From Simkaniaceae bacterium (GTDB taxonomy: Bacteria; Chlamydiota; Chlamydiia; Chlamydiales; Simkaniaceae): 64,000 nt of DNA. The notes beneath the pieces were generated by a model that saw only the letters and a program-made list of their open reading frames with translations, ran no database searches and had not been told where the DNA came from. Below are positions 44,774 to 54,486 of this stretch, in pieces. The stretch is from NCBI GenBank assembly GCA_018399055.1, contig CP073762.1:1488001-1552000 (forward strand). The letters are read 5' to 3'. Position 1 is the first letter of the stretch, and every line of letters starts with the position of its first letter. Position numbers and translations under genes: made by a program.

Positions 44774-46025
44774 CTTTTTTCCTTTTAGAAGGTTTAAGAT
44801 GGCGAATATAGACACGTCGAATGCGATTATTGTCTGAAGCTAGGACATGGAAAAGGAAACCGTGGCGTTCGATTTTGGTTCCGCTCTTCGGAATATCTCC
44901 GAGTTGTTCCGTAAGCCATCCTCCAATTGTCGCCATGTTATTTGGGCTTTCTAAATGGTAGTCGAAAATCTCCTCAAACTCAAGCAGTTCAAACTTCCCA
45001 CTGGCTATAATGATATCAGTTGAAGCTCTAGTATAATGGCTTTTCTCATCCCGCCGATCGGCGATCTGTCCAATAACAGTTTCTACAAGGTCTTCAAGTG
45101 TAATAAGCCCCGAAACAGACCCATACTCATCAACCACCATGACCATTGTTTCTTGCAACTTGTAAAAATGTTCAAGAAGTGCCCTGCTAAGCATTGATTC
45201 CGGGACATAATTTGGCTTCCTTAAGAAAGGGATGATGTCGTGACTTGACTTTAAGTGGTTGCGGTGAAGAAAGAAACTCCCACTAGTTATGATTCCTAAA
45301 ACATTTTCAATCGACCCATTACACACCGGGATACATGTACATTCTTCATCAACAAAAAGGCGAAGAAGATCTGAAAGGGAATCATTAATATTAAAAAACA
45401 AAACCTCATTCCTAGGACACATCAACTCTTTTACAAGGTCTTCTTCTAAGTTGAGATATCCCCGAACTAGCTTCGCTTCCTCACTACTCACCGCTCCTGT
45501 TTGTTGGGAACTGCGCAGAGCAATTTTCAGCTCTTCAATTTCAATATCGCTCTCCTTTCGAAGATAAAAGAAAAAGAACTTTGAAATTCCTGTCGTGATA
45601 AATGTGATCGCGTCACGAAGGGGTTTTAAAAAAACTTCAACGCCTCGGATAATGGGAGAGACGCGGTAAGCAATCCAGGTATTTTTGGGATAGGCAATCG
45701 ATTTGGGAATGACTTCTCCAAAAACAAGCGTTAATGCAAGTGGTACACCAACAGTTAGTACCCAGCTAGTAAACGTCCCAAAAATCCCAGAGACCACATT
45801 TTGAACCAAGATATTCATCACTACATTCAGCATTAAAATTGTGACAAGAAGTTTTCTAGGCTCGGAAAGGAGGCCCGCAATGAGGCGCCCACGTGGATCC
45901 TCCCCCAGGCGAAAGGCTCGTACCTTCATCGAGGAGAGGGAAAAAAGTGCTGTTTCTGAAGCCGAGAGAAAACCGGATGTGAAAATTAAAACGACAAGAA
46001 TGGCAATGAGAATTGGCAACGTCAT
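44766..46025 (-). CDS. CorC/HlyC-type membrane protein with CBS domains (copy A)
   Basis: 419 aa. The N-terminal CNNM/DUF21 domain has four membrane segments and the SGFLSASETALFSLS signature. CBS 1 is LMCPRNEVLFFNINDSLSDL and CBS 2 is in the segment with VVDEYGSVSGLITLEDLVE. The C-terminal CorC/HlyC domain contains MATIGGWLTEQLGDIPKSG. It is a paralogue of the gene below it and probably forms a hetero- or homodimeric transporter with it. It is coupled to the FtsB-like gene upstream (4-bp overlap). Confidence 0.92.
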   Translation of the reverse strand: MTLPILIAILVVLIFTSGFLSASETALFSLSSMKVRAFRLGEDPRGRLIAGLLSEPRKLLVTILMLNVVMNILVQNVVSGIFGTFTSWVLTVGVPLALTLVFGEVIPKSIAYPKNTWIAYRVSPIIRGVEVFLKPLRDAITFITTGISKFFFFYLRKESDIEIEELKIALRSSQQTGAVSSEEAKLVRGYLNLEEDLVKELMCPRNEVLFFNINDSLSDLLRLFVDEECTCIPVCNGSIENVLGIITSGSFFLHRNHLKSSHDIIPFLRKPNYVPESMLSRALLEHFYKLQETMVMVVDEYGSVSGLITLEDLVETVIGQIADRRDEKSHYTRASTDIIIASGKFELLEFEEIFDYHLESPNNMATIGGWLTEQLGDIPKSGTKIERHGFLFHVLASDNNRIRRVYIRHLKPSKRKKDG

Positions 46026-46303
46026 TGAAATACCACTTTTAGTTCTCCCTCAGCCGTCACACCAAGTTTTTCCTTCAGGATGAGTTCAACAAAATCGGGA
46101 TCATTTTGGCTATTTATCCGAAGTAGAAGCTCTTCTTTTTTCTCCATTGCGTCCATTTTTGCTGCAGCAAGAGTCCCTATCCTTTCCTGTAGTGTAGCAA
46201 CTAATTGATTTTTCTTGTGAATCGCCTGAATATAAATCGCCCCAGCCATTAAAATAAAGGCAATGACCCACCAATTCTTGAGTAAAATAATATGGAGCCT
46301 CAT
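46022..46303 (-). CDS. FtsB/DivIC-like cell-division protein
   Basis: 93 aa. There is a short cytoplasmic N-terminus, one membrane segment (residues about 10-28) and a coiled coil (about 30-70). Then comes the ending that defines the FtsB/DivIC family: NDPDFVELILKEKLG, followed by GELKVVF. In other bacteria this protein forms the FtsQBL divisome complex. Chlamydiae lack FtsZ but keep FtsQ, FtsL, FtsW and FtsI, so an FtsB candidate is of interest. It is first in a transcript with the two CorC-like genes. Confidence 0.75.
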   Translation of the reverse strand: MRLHIILLKNWWVIAFILMAGAIYIQAIHKKNQLVATLQERIGTLAAAKMDAMEKKEELLLRINSQNDPDFVELILKEKLGVTAEGELKVVFQ

Positions 46304-46435
46304 GAATCTATCCCCCTATTATAAATGTCAGAATTTTGAGGTGTTTTTTTTCAGAATTTGATTCCTCTTTGCATGCCATACTTAGTAAAGTAGGGTAAAA
46401 AAAGGAATTAAACTCTGGGAACAAAGACCCAAAAG

Positions 46436-46466
46436 GGTGTTGTTTATAATAGTGGGATAGGTTCAT
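46436..46466 (-). repeat. 31-bp repeated sequence, copy 1 (after dcd)
   Basis: On the minus strand it starts in the dcd stop codon. It matches 60326-60356 at 28 of 31 positions, including the core TTATAAACAACACC. Just downstream (46425-46436) ACCC-TTTT-GGGT forms a small hairpin that could help terminate dcd transcription. Confidence 0.55.
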
Positions 46467-47029
46467 ACCGACGGAACAGTAATTCCTCTTTGCTTCATGT
46501 ACTTACCTGCACGATCAGCATAGGAAACTTCACACACCTCCTTCGCTTCAAAAAAGAGAACTTGAGCGATCCCCTCATTCGAGTAGATTTTTGCTGGCAA
46601 AGGAGTGGTATTAGAAATCTCAATCGTCACATGTCCCTCCCATTCTGGTTCAAATGGGGTAACGTTAACAATGATTCCGCAACGAGCATAGGTTGATTTC
46701 CCTAAGCAAACAGTGAGACAATTCCTAGGGATGCGGAAATACTCTATAGTGGAGGCTAAAGCAAAAGAATTCGGTGGAATAATACAATGGCCCCCTTCGA
46801 TATCAACAAAAGCATCCTCTGTGAAATTTTTTGGATCAACAATCGAGTTATGAACATTGGTGAACACCTTAAAGCGATTGCCCACCCGAACATCGTATCC
46901 ATAGCTAGAAAGACCATAGCTGACGATCTTATGATTTTCAATGCTTTTAACCTGGGAATCAACAAAGGGTTCAATCATCCCTTCTTCGAGAGCCATTTTT
47001 CTAATCCACTTATCTGCTTGTAAACTCAT
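46463..47029 (-). CDS. dcd: dCTP deaminase
   Basis: Makes dUTP from dCTP for dTTP synthesis. It has 188 aa, usual length. Family signatures are [22 protein letters not shown]-type [14 protein letters not shown], then [19 protein letters not shown] and [16 protein letters not shown], which form the trimer active site. It is divergent from ruvB across 164 bp. The dcd-ruvB-spoIID order is shared with Chlamydia (about CT039-CT041). Confidence 0.96.
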   Translation of the reverse strand: MSLQADKWIRKMALEEGMIEPFVDSQVKSIENHKIVSYGLSSYGYDVRVGNRFKVFTNVHNSIVDPKNFTEDAFVDIEGGHCIIPPNSFALASTIEYFRIPRNCLTVCLGKSTYARCGIIVNVTPFEPEWEGHVTIEISNTTPLPAKIYSNEGIAQVLFFEAKEVCEVSYADRAGKYMKQRGITVPSV

Positions 47030-47193
47030 TTAATCACCTGTTTTCGAAAGAACCATCCCTCAGTGTGCTTCGATAAATAGAAACACCTTTAGGCAGAACC
47101 TTTTTTTATGTTTTGCACTTTAGATATAGCGCTTGAATTCCTTTTCTTGCTAGTATTTTTTCATATGGCAAGCATCTTAGGAAACACAAAAAT

Positions 47194-48228
47194 ATGACGA
47201 AACCACCATTTGTACAGTCGTCTTGGACAAAACGAGACCAGAAACTTGAGCTAAAACTACGCCCAGGATCTTTAGGTGAGTTTATTGGGCAGCCTGCAGT
47301 ACGGGAAAAATTGGATGTCTTTATAGGTGCTGCTAAAAAACGGGGCGAAGCCCTCGGCCACTCTTTATTCTACGGCCCCCCAGGGTTAGGTAAGACCACT
47401 TTGGGTCATATTATTGCCCAGGAGATGGGTACAGACTTAATTGTTGCTTCAGGCCCGTCGATTGACAAGCCTGCCGATTTAGCAGGGATCCTTACTAACC
47501 TAAAAGAGGGGGATATTCTTTTTATTGATGAAATCCACCGCCTTAACCGAACTGTCGAAGAATATCTTTACCCTGCAATGGAAGACTTTTCCCTTGACCT
47601 GATGCTTGATTCAGGACCTCAAGCTCGGAGTGTTCAGGTGAAGCTGAACCCTTTTACATTGATTGGAGCAACAACTCGCATGGGCCTTTTGAGCGCTCCA
47701 TTGCGCTCCCGCTTTGGATTTACCTGTCGACTTGATTATTACCCTTCCGATCTCGTAGCAAATATTCTTTCCCGTTCTTCCTCGATTCTCGGCGTTGACA
47801 TCAACGATGAGTCGATCTTTGAAATCGCCAAACGAGCTAGAGGAACACCTCGTATTGCAAACAATCTCCTAAAGTGGGTTCGTGATTATTCTCAAATGAG
47901 AACTGATAGTAAACTAGATAAGGTCTCAACACGAACTGCTTTAGAAATGCTAGATATTGACTTCCGCGGGCTCGATGAAATGGACAAGAAAATGCTTGAA
48001 CATATCATTGACCACCATGAGGGAGGCCCTGTCGGCATTGGAACCATTGCCGCTGCGTTGGGAGAAGAATCCTCCTCTCTAGAGGAAGTTAATGAGCCCT
48101 TTCTGATTATGCAAGGATTTATTCGCCGTACACAGCGAGGAAGGGAAGTAACAAAACTCGCCTATCAACATCTTGGTCGCGTGCCTGTGACTAATCAATT
48201 TTCTGGAGAAATGCTCAATGAAAGTTAA
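47194..48228 (+). CDS. ruvB: Holliday junction helicase RuvB
   Basis: AAA+ motor of the RuvAB branch-migration complex. It has 344 aa. Walker A is GPPGLGKTT starting at residue 61, Walker B is DILFIDEIHRLNR, sensor 1 is TLIGATTRMGLLSAPLRSRF, and the arginine finger is in the same stretch. A C-terminal winged helix (GFIRRTQRGREVTKLAYQHL) completes it. It overlaps the next gene by 11 bp. Confidence 0.97.
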   Translation: MTKPPFVQSSWTKRDQKLELKLRPGSLGEFIGQPAVREKLDVFIGAAKKRGEALGHSLFYGPPGLGKTTLGHIIAQEMGTDLIVASGPSIDKPADLAGILTNLKEGDILFIDEIHRLNRTVEEYLYPAMEDFSLDLMLDSGPQARSVQVKLNPFTLIGATTRMGLLSAPLRSRFGFTCRLDYYPSDLVANILSRSSSILGVDINDESIFEIAKRARGTPRIANNLLKWVRDYSQMRTDSKLDKVSTRTALEMLDIDFRGLDEMDKKMLEHIIDHHEGGPVGIGTIAAALGEESSSLEEVNEPFLIMQGFIRRTQRGREVTKLAYQHLGRVPVTNQFSGEMLNES

Positions 48229-49456
48229 GCACCTTTTACTCTTTATTTTGATTCCTTTCTTTGTCTTTTGCAAAGAAAGCGTAAAAATACCCGAGAAAGA
48301 AACAGGAAAACCTGCAACAATCAAAGTTCTACTCGAAAGAGATTCCGATGGGATTCTGTTAGAAGCACGGGGACCTTTTGTTGTCTATAATCCAGAAAAT
48401 GGAAAAAAAGTAAGCTCAGGACGCCGTGGAAAACGATTTTATCTCTATCCTCATGAAGAAGGAATTAAATGGGGAGAGAATTTTTTAGGGATCTTCCAGC
48501 TGCAAATTGTTCCAACAAGTGCCAATACTACTTTTTTGGTAGATGGTGTGCAATATCGGGGGGCAATCGAAGTCTACCATATTGAGGGAAAACTCAGTGT
48601 TATTAACGAAGTTGATGTAGAAAGCTATGTAAAAGCCACCCTAACGGAAGAGCTTAATGGAAACAGTTTCCCTCCTAATGTGATGGATTCGATCGCAATT
48701 ATTTCTCGAACCGATGCCTATTATAAAGCCCTCATGAATTACGACGCTTTTTGGCATGTACTAGCAAAAGAAGTAAACTACCATGGCACAGGCCTCACAT
48801 TGCAGAATTTAGATATAGATAAAGCGGTCGATAATACCCGCTATCTTGTTATGACTTATGAGCAGCAACCCTTTCCAGGGAGTTGGACTGAAAATTCTGG
48901 GGGAAAGACTGCTAGCTATGCCTCTATTTTTAGAAAAAATACTTCTACTCCAAGTGGTGTGGAAACCCCTTTCGCCATGAAATGCCGCGCCGATACTCAT
49001 TGGTCTCTGACCATCAATACTCAGGAACTTGCGAAAGTTGTAAAAACCAACCGTGTGACTGGAATTGATCTTTTCGTCGATCATTTTTCTGGACGCGTCT
49101 ATGCCGCTCGATTGCACGACGGAACCCATCAAGAGGACGTCGATTTTATGGCGCTTCAAACAGCGCTTGGAAGCAACAAACTCAAAAGCAATGACTTTAC
49201 TGTATGCATCAAGGGGAATGTTGCCGTCTTTGAGGGATATGGGAAAGGGCCAGGTGTCGGCCTGTGTCTCTATAGTGCAAAGCAGATGGCTGAAAGAGGC
49301 GATGATGCACCTGAAATTCTTTCTGAGTTCTTTCCAGGAACCACGATTGAGAAGATGCGTGCCTACCCTGAAGCAATCGTTTCTGGACGTAAAAGCTCTT
49401 TTGTTTCCCCCAAACAAAAGCAAGTAGCAAAGAAGAAATATAAACTACTGCACTAG
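48218..49456 (+). CDS. SpoIID/LytB-domain protein, probable glycan-strand lytic enzyme
   Basis: 412 aa. A signal peptide (HLLLFILIPFFVFCKES; the Cys could be lipidated but the lipobox is poor) leads to a SpoIID core. Elements are YRGAIEVYHIEGKLSVINEV, VDVESYVKATLTEELNG with catalytic-type Glu, FPGSWTENSGGKTASY and GYGKGPGVGLCLYSAKQMAE. The last resembles the GWGHGVGMSQ signature, altered here. In Waddlia a SpoIID homologue acts on septal peptidoglycan during division. It sits downstream of ruvB as in Chlamydia. Confidence 0.88.
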   Translation: MKVKHLLLFILIPFFVFCKESVKIPEKETGKPATIKVLLERDSDGILLEARGPFVVYNPENGKKVSSGRRGKRFYLYPHEEGIKWGENFLGIFQLQIVPTSANTTFLVDGVQYRGAIEVYHIEGKLSVINEVDVESYVKATLTEELNGNSFPPNVMDSIAIISRTDAYYKALMNYDAFWHVLAKEVNYHGTGLTLQNLDIDKAVDNTRYLVMTYEQQPFPGSWTENSGGKTASYASIFRKNTSTPSGVETPFAMKCRADTHWSLTINTQELAKVVKTNRVTGIDLFVDHFSGRVYAARLHDGTHQEDVDFMALQTALGSNKLKSNDFTVCIKGNVAVFEGYGKGPGVGLCLYSAKQMAERGDDAPEILSEFFPGTTIEKMRAYPEAIVSGRKSSFVSPKQKQVAKKKYKLLH

Positions 49457-49465
49457 GAGATAGAT

Positions 49466-49837
49466 ATGGCAAAACCCCTGATTGCAAAGAATAAGGCTAA
49501 AGCTCTTTCAACATCGCTCTTGCTCGTTGGGGTTGCTATTATGTTCTTCCTCGATGATTGGTGGCCCGCCGTTATGATTGTTATCGGCATACCTCTATCT
49601 CTGAAGCAGTTTCTGACAGGACGCTTCAATGATGCAGCCATCAGCCTTTTCGTCTTCGTAGGCTTTTTTATCATTGCCCAATTCAACATCTCATGGAAGG
49701 TCCTCGTTCCGATCTTCTTCATCATGGCTGCAGTCTACGTCCTCTGCAAAGAGTGGGTGAGCACATCCACGGGTGAAGATGGCGATGAGGAAACCCCGAG
49801 TATTGAGATCGACAATGAAGATGATAAAAAATCCTAA
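49466..49837 (+). CDS. Hypothetical membrane protein with acidic tail
   Basis: 123 aa, not recognised. It has a basic N-terminus and three to four hydrophobic segments (STSLLLVGVAIMFFLDDWW, PAVMIVIGIPL, AISLFVFVGFFIIAQF, VPIFFIMAAVYVL). A very acidic C-terminus (GEDGDEETPSIEIDNEDD) follows. A GGAGA ribosome site precedes the ATG. It lies 9 bp after the spoIID gene, so probably in the same operon. Its link to that gene suggests an envelope role (inference). Confidence 0.7.
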   Translation: MAKPLIAKNKAKALSTSLLLVGVAIMFFLDDWWPAVMIVIGIPLSLKQFLTGRFNDAAISLFVFVGFFIIAQFNISWKVLVPIFFIMAAVYVLCKEWVSTSTGEDGDEETPSIEIDNEDDKKS

Positions 49838-49960
49838 TGCTCTACTCGATACTAAAGTGAGAAAAATCAGTAACTTAGAGCTTCTTTTGGAGAGAGGCGC
49901 TCTACGGAATTCAGCTCTGTCAGCTGTAGCATAAGATCTTTTTAAATCCCGATATAAAAA

Positions 49961-50482
49961 TTATTCTGAGTGAACTGGGTAATTCCAGATGAATAGAGAT
50001 TTGAACTTCTCCCAGAAGTTCCCCCCTAAGATAAAGAAACTGAGAACAAAGGCCAGGTCAGCCCCCATAAGAATAAAGTGTCTGAGATGCTCATCTGCTG
50101 GAAGAAGATGCTCCCCATAAGCATTGAGATATAGTGGAGTAGGACTCGCAAAGAAAATCATGAGACCGAAATAGTATCGAAATCTTGAGACTGGCTTATA
50201 CTTCCGTCTCTTAAAGAGACATTTGTATATTTTCTGCTTATAGTAGCTGAGGGTTTCCTTTCCCAAGAAAAGGACAGCCAGAAGAATCATTACCTCGGGC
50301 CCACCGATGGTTAGAAACCCTATGAAAATCGCGGTAAAAGCTGCTTGAAGCCCCAAAAAGGGAACCGCAAAACCAAAAAGAGGGAGACCCAAGCTGAGAA
50401 TCAGACAGGTCATCCCAACGTAGTATTTCCAGTCTTTATGAATTTTTGGAGACTTCATGAGGAGAGAGAGAAGCGGGTTCAA
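49961..50482 (-). CDS. Hypothetical membrane protein
   Basis: 173 aa with four hydrophobic segments: [59 protein letters not shown] and [18 protein letters not shown] charged loop [13 protein letters not shown] lies between. Not recognised. It overlaps the trpS 3' end by 47 bp, or by 23 bp if the internal ATG at 50458 is used; it is likely co-transcribed. Confidence 0.65.
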   Translation of the reverse strand: MNPLLSLLMKSPKIHKDWKYYVGMTCLILSLGLPLFGFAVPFLGLQAAFTAIFIGFLTIGGPEVMILLAVLFLGKETLSYYKQKIYKCLFKRRKYKPVSRFRYYFGLMIFFASPTPLYLNAYGEHLLPADEHLRHFILMGADLAFVLSFFILGGNFWEKFKSLFIWNYPVHSE

Positions 50483-51482
50483 AATAGTTTATTCCAATTG
50501 CCGCGCGTACTTCCTGAAGGGTCTGGGATGCCGTTTCATTGGCTCTTTCAGTTCCCTTTCTAAGGATATCCATCACTGCATCTGTATCTCCTCCAAATTG
50601 GGCCTGCCTTTGCTGGATAGGCTCAAGAAACTCTAAGAGAACTTCTAGGAGATACTTTTTAACAGTCCCATCTCCAAGTCCGCCTCTTTCATAGTGAGCT
50701 TTTAGTTCATGAATTTTATCGAGATCGGTGCCGAAAGCATCGAGATAACTAAATACGGGATTCCCTTCAACTTTTCCTGGATCTTCGATTTGAAGGTGAT
50801 TCGGATCGGTGTACATCTTTTTGACCTTCTTGGAAACCTGATCTGGAGTATCCGAGAGATAAATGGCATTATTGAGTGATTTTCCCATTTTTGCTTGTCC
50901 ATCAGTTCCTGGCAATCGAGCAATTTTGGGGATTTGTGCTTTCGCTTCGACTAAGACATCGGTGTTATAAGTGCGGTTAAAGGCGCGGACTATTTCATTT
51001 GTCTGTTCAATCATCGGCTTTTGATCTTCTCCAACAGGAACCAGATCTGCTTTAAAAGCTGTAATGTCGGCGGCCTGCGAAATGGGGTAAGTCATAAATC
51101 CTGCAGGAACGCTTTCTCCAAACCCCTTTTGAACAATTTCTTGTTTTACAGTCGGGTTATGTTTAAGGCGATTCCATGTGACCAAATTGAGGTAATACAT
51201 TGTGAGTTCAGAAAGCGCAGGAATAAGAGACTGGATAAAAATTGTAGTCTTTGCAGGGTCTATTCCAACGGCAAGATAATCTAAAGCGACTTGAAGAACA
51301 CTTTCGCGCACTTTTTCCGGATTTTTGGCATGATCAGTCAAAGCCTGGAGATCAGCAATCATTACATACTGATCGCAGCTCTCCTGAAGCTCTACACGAG
51401 CTCGCAATGACCCCACAAAATGCCCCAAGTGAAGAGGTCCTGTAGGACGGTCTCCTGTTAGAATAGTGTGTCTTTTTGTCAT
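50436..51482 (-). CDS. trpS: Tryptophanyl-tRNA synthetase
   Basis: Class Ic synthetase. I chose the ATG at 51482 (348 aa, [15 protein letters not shown]) because it directly precedes the conserved Rossmann start; a longer frame to 51560 has no family similarity. HIGH-type motif is [16 protein letters not shown]-type is AKMGKSLNN, and [11 protein letters not shown] and [13 protein letters not shown] are typical TrpRS motifs. It is divergent from pknD with about 95 bp between starts. Confidence 0.96.
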   Translation of the reverse strand: MTKRHTILTGDRPTGPLHLGHFVGSLRARVELQESCDQYVMIADLQALTDHAKNPEKVRESVLQVALDYLAVGIDPAKTTIFIQSLIPALSELTMYYLNLVTWNRLKHNPTVKQEIVQKGFGESVPAGFMTYPISQAADITAFKADLVPVGEDQKPMIEQTNEIVRAFNRTYNTDVLVEAKAQIPKIARLPGTDGQAKMGKSLNNAIYLSDTPDQVSKKVKKMYTDPNHLQIEDPGKVEGNPVFSYLDAFGTDLDKIHELKAHYERGGLGDGTVKKYLLEVLLEFLEPIQQRQAQFGGDTDAVMDILRKGTERANETASQTLQEVRAAIGINYFEPASLSPHEVSKNS

Positions 51483-51577
51483 AAAGTTCAGTGTATCATG
51501 ATTTTTTCTTTGGAGAAAGTAGAAAAATTTTGCTATTGTGCGAGAAAGAGACATTTTCAAAACACAATCTAGAAAAA

Positions 51578-54409
51578 ATGGAACGAGAAGAAAAACCGAA
51601 AGACGAAGATGAAACCCCCGTGTATGAGTACCCCTTTCAGATTGGGCGATACACTATTCTGAAATTGATTGGAATGGGTGGAATGGGTGAGGTCTTTCTT
51701 GCTGATGACCCTATCTGTGGTCGTCAAGTTGCCCTTAAAAGGATTACACCTAAGCGAAGGAGTAAAGAAAAGGCCTGCGATCGATTTAAAAAGGAGGTGC
51801 GGATTACAGCGCAGCTAGAACACCCAACCATTGTTCCAATCTATGACCTTCATGAAGATGAAAATGACCTCTACTACACAATGCCCTACCTTCAGGGTGA
51901 AACGCTTCGGATGATTCTCATTAAAACACGGATGGCCAATGACAATGGCCTCCCTCCTCATATCATGGGAGGATCGATTCCCTCTTTAATGCTGGCCTTC
52001 CTCAATATTTGCCAGGCGATTGAACACACTCACTCGAAAGGGTTCCTCCACCGCGACCTCAAACCTGAAAATATCATCGTCGGAGAGTACAACGAAGTCA
52101 CCATTCTTGATTGGGGAGTTGCCACTGAAATCGTCAATGTAGATGAAGTAGAAGATGAAGAAGGCGACACTTCGGGAAAAGACCAATCTAACATCCGAGA
52201 TGCTGCTGGAACGATCGACTATATGTCCCCTGAGCGGGCATTCCGTCAACCTGCAACGATTAAGAGTGACATCTATTCTCTCGGGGTTATTCTTCATTTT
52301 ATGCTGACATTGCAAATTCCCTATAGACGTCCTCGAGAACTCAAAGAATGGCGGCAACAACTTCGAGACAACGGGTTTGAGCCCCCTATCGACCCTCAAG
52401 AAGTTGCTCCCTTTCGAGAAATCACCCAACAACTCACACGTATTACCCTCAAGAGTCTCCATCCAGATCCTAAACAACGTTATAACTCAGTAAAAGAAAT
52501 CATCACAGAAATGCAACGTTATATTCAAGGGCGCCCAGACTGGATCCCCATGCAACAACTTGAAATTAACCGAGCGACAGACTGGGAATTCCAAGAAAGT
52601 GTCATGTTAACCAAACAAATGGCAATTTCCCGTTATGCAGGGCTGATGGAATGGGTCTTGATCATGCTTTCAAAAGAGTCTTACTCCGGAAACATCCAAG
52701 TCCAAGCCCTTGTTCGTCCACTAGAAAATAGTGGAGGCATTGGTGTCATGTTATGTGTCCCAGACGATAGCCGTCGAGAAAGTTTGCAAAAAGGATTTCT
52801 CGTATGGATTGGTTCAAAGGAGACCCCAGGATGTAAACTTTTCCGTGATAATGTTGAAGTCACTCGCGTTGATGATGTTTTCTTGGAACCTGGAGAAGCT
52901 TATAATATTGCTGTGGAAAGGCAAGATAATTTTGTTCGACTTCTCATTAACGACGCACAGAAAATGGTCTATATGAGCCACACTCCACTTGTGGGTGGCC
53001 ATTTTGGGATTGTTTCAAAAGATGTCGAGTTTGAAATCTCCCCTATTCAGCTCTCCTCAGGAAGTCAAAACGTTCTTGTTAATTGCCTTGCTGTCCCCGA
53101 TGCCTTCCTCTTAAATAAAGATTTCGATCGAGCAATTACTGAGTACCGAAGGATTGCAAGCTCGTTTAGAGGTCGCCCAGAGGGAAGAGAGGCGGTGTTC
53201 CGTGCGGGATATGCGTTGATCAAGCAAGCCCAAGATAACAAGAGCAGGTCGAAAGAGTATTTTCAAAAGGCCCTCGATGAATTCGAAACCCTTCATCAAA
53301 CTCCAGGGGCTCCGATTGAATACCTTGGAAAAGCCCTTGTCTATCAGGCTGAAAATAATCTGGAGGAGGAACTTAAATGTCTAGAGCTCGGAGTAAGAAA
53401 ATTCCCCAAGCACCCACTCCGCTATGTCTTAGACGAACATATCCTTTTTCGCCTGCATGAAACAGCTCAAAAAGACCGGATTGGAGCTTACGCATATACC
53501 CTGCTGACTCTCCGTCACATCCCTAAAATTTACAACTTAAAAGAAACCAACCGCTTAACCAAAAACCTTACAATAAGCTGGGAAGACCTTCCTTTTATCA
53601 CTACCCCCGCAAATTTTTCTGACGAAAATGAGGAACACCTTCAACTCTCTATTCAACTCACATTTTGGTTAGCGCGCCCCAATATTCTCTATGAGCTCGT
53701 TCAAGCTATTCCCAAAGAATATAAGCATCGAGAGACCCTTCTTCAAAATGGCCTCTTAGCACTTTTTGAGCTTCGATACCCTAAACTTATCGACTTTATT
53801 CTCTCTGTAAAGTACCGCAATGAAGATTTTGGCCCCTTGAAGGAATTGTTTGAAATAGCCATTGATGAAGAAATAACACTTACTCAAAAACTCGATCGAC
53901 TCCAAGCCAAGGGACCTGATCAGCTCGTTGCTGCTCTTTTCAATCAGGGTCTCACAATTAAGGCAGCTCCAAAGCTTCTTCCTTACTTTGATAAGGCCCC
54001 CAAGTTTGATGTTCAGCACATCTGGGCTCTCCTCCTATCAGGAAAAAAACGGGCAATCGAAAAACTTCTCGAAAAAAAACCTATAAACGACCAGTCTTCG
54101 ATTTACTTTATGTTAGAAGGATGCCACCTAGCCCAATCAAAAGGAGAGGATGCTGCCCTTAAACATTTCGATCCCCTTCTGGAAGCAACCTTCCCCTCGA
54201 CCCCCTCACTTCTTGCACACTTTCTCAAAGGCCATATCGACATCAAAGGATCCTGGTTTAATCAATCCTTTCTCTGGGAAAAACTGCAGCTTTACCGCCA
54301 GCTTTCCCTATACTTCACATGCCTCGATAAACCTCGCAAAGCCGCCCAATATGAAGCTCTCATCGACAAAGAGTTCACCAAGGCTGCCATCCCCCTCAAC
54401 TTTATTTAG
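51578..54409 (+). CDS. pknD: Serine/threonine protein kinase PknD
   Basis: 943 aa from ATG 51578; an upstream in-frame start at 51491 would add residues unlike any kinase. The Hanks kinase domain is residues about 23-320, with GMGGMGEV (glycine loop), Lys54, HRDLKPEN with Asp160, and a DWG motif at 178 in place of DFG. An insert of acidic residues follows in the activation loop. The C-terminal about 600 aa contain a lectin/concanavalin-like part and TPR-like helices ([19 protein letters not shown]). The neighbour valS and the size match PknD of Chlamydia (CT301). It is probably opposed by the PP2C at 40752. Confidence 0.93.
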   Translation: MEREEKPKDEDETPVYEYPFQIGRYTILKLIGMGGMGEVFLADDPICGRQVALKRITPKRRSKEKACDRFKKEVRITAQLEHPTIVPIYDLHEDENDLYYTMPYLQGETLRMILIKTRMANDNGLPPHIMGGSIPSLMLAFLNICQAIEHTHSKGFLHRDLKPENIIVGEYNEVTILDWGVATEIVNVDEVEDEEGDTSGKDQSNIRDAAGTIDYMSPERAFRQPATIKSDIYSLGVILHFMLTLQIPYRRPRELKEWRQQLRDNGFEPPIDPQEVAPFREITQQLTRITLKSLHPDPKQRYNSVKEIITEMQRYIQGRPDWIPMQQLEINRATDWEFQESVMLTKQMAISRYAGLMEWVLIMLSKESYSGNIQVQALVRPLENSGGIGVMLCVPDDSRRESLQKGFLVWIGSKETPGCKLFRDNVEVTRVDDVFLEPGEAYNIAVERQDNFVRLLINDAQKMVYMSHTPLVGGHFGIVSKDVEFEISPIQLSSGSQNVLVNCLAVPDAFLLNKDFDRAITEYRRIASSFRGRPEGREAVFRAGYALIKQAQDNKSRSKEYFQKALDEFETLHQTPGAPIEYLGKALVYQAENNLEEELKCLELGVRKFPKHPLRYVLDEHILFRLHETAQKDRIGAYAYTLLTLRHIPKIYNLKETNRLTKNLTISWEDLPFITTPANFSDENEEHLQLSIQLTFWLARPNILYELVQAIPKEYKHRETLLQNGLLALFELRYPKLIDFILSVKYRNEDFGPLKELFEIAIDEEITLTQKLDRLQAKGPDQLVAALFNQGLTIKAAPKLLPYFDKAPKFDVQHIWALLLSGKKRAIEKLLEKKPINDQSSIYFMLEGCHLAQSKGEDAALKHFDPLLEATFPSTPSLLAHFLKGHIDIKGSWFNQSFLWEKLQLYRQLSLYFTCLDKPRKAAQYEALIDKEFTKAAIPLNFI

Positions 54410-54486
54410 TGCTCTAAAAATCGTTTTCTACAGATTGTGCGGATTTTTCTGGATTTCACAAAGTATCCAAGATATAATTGCCACCT

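Noticed and set aside
51491..51577. Longer N-terminus for PknD starting at 51491.
   Set aside because: It overlaps the trpS promoter side, has no kinase-like residues, and the ATG at 51578 gives the expected family start.
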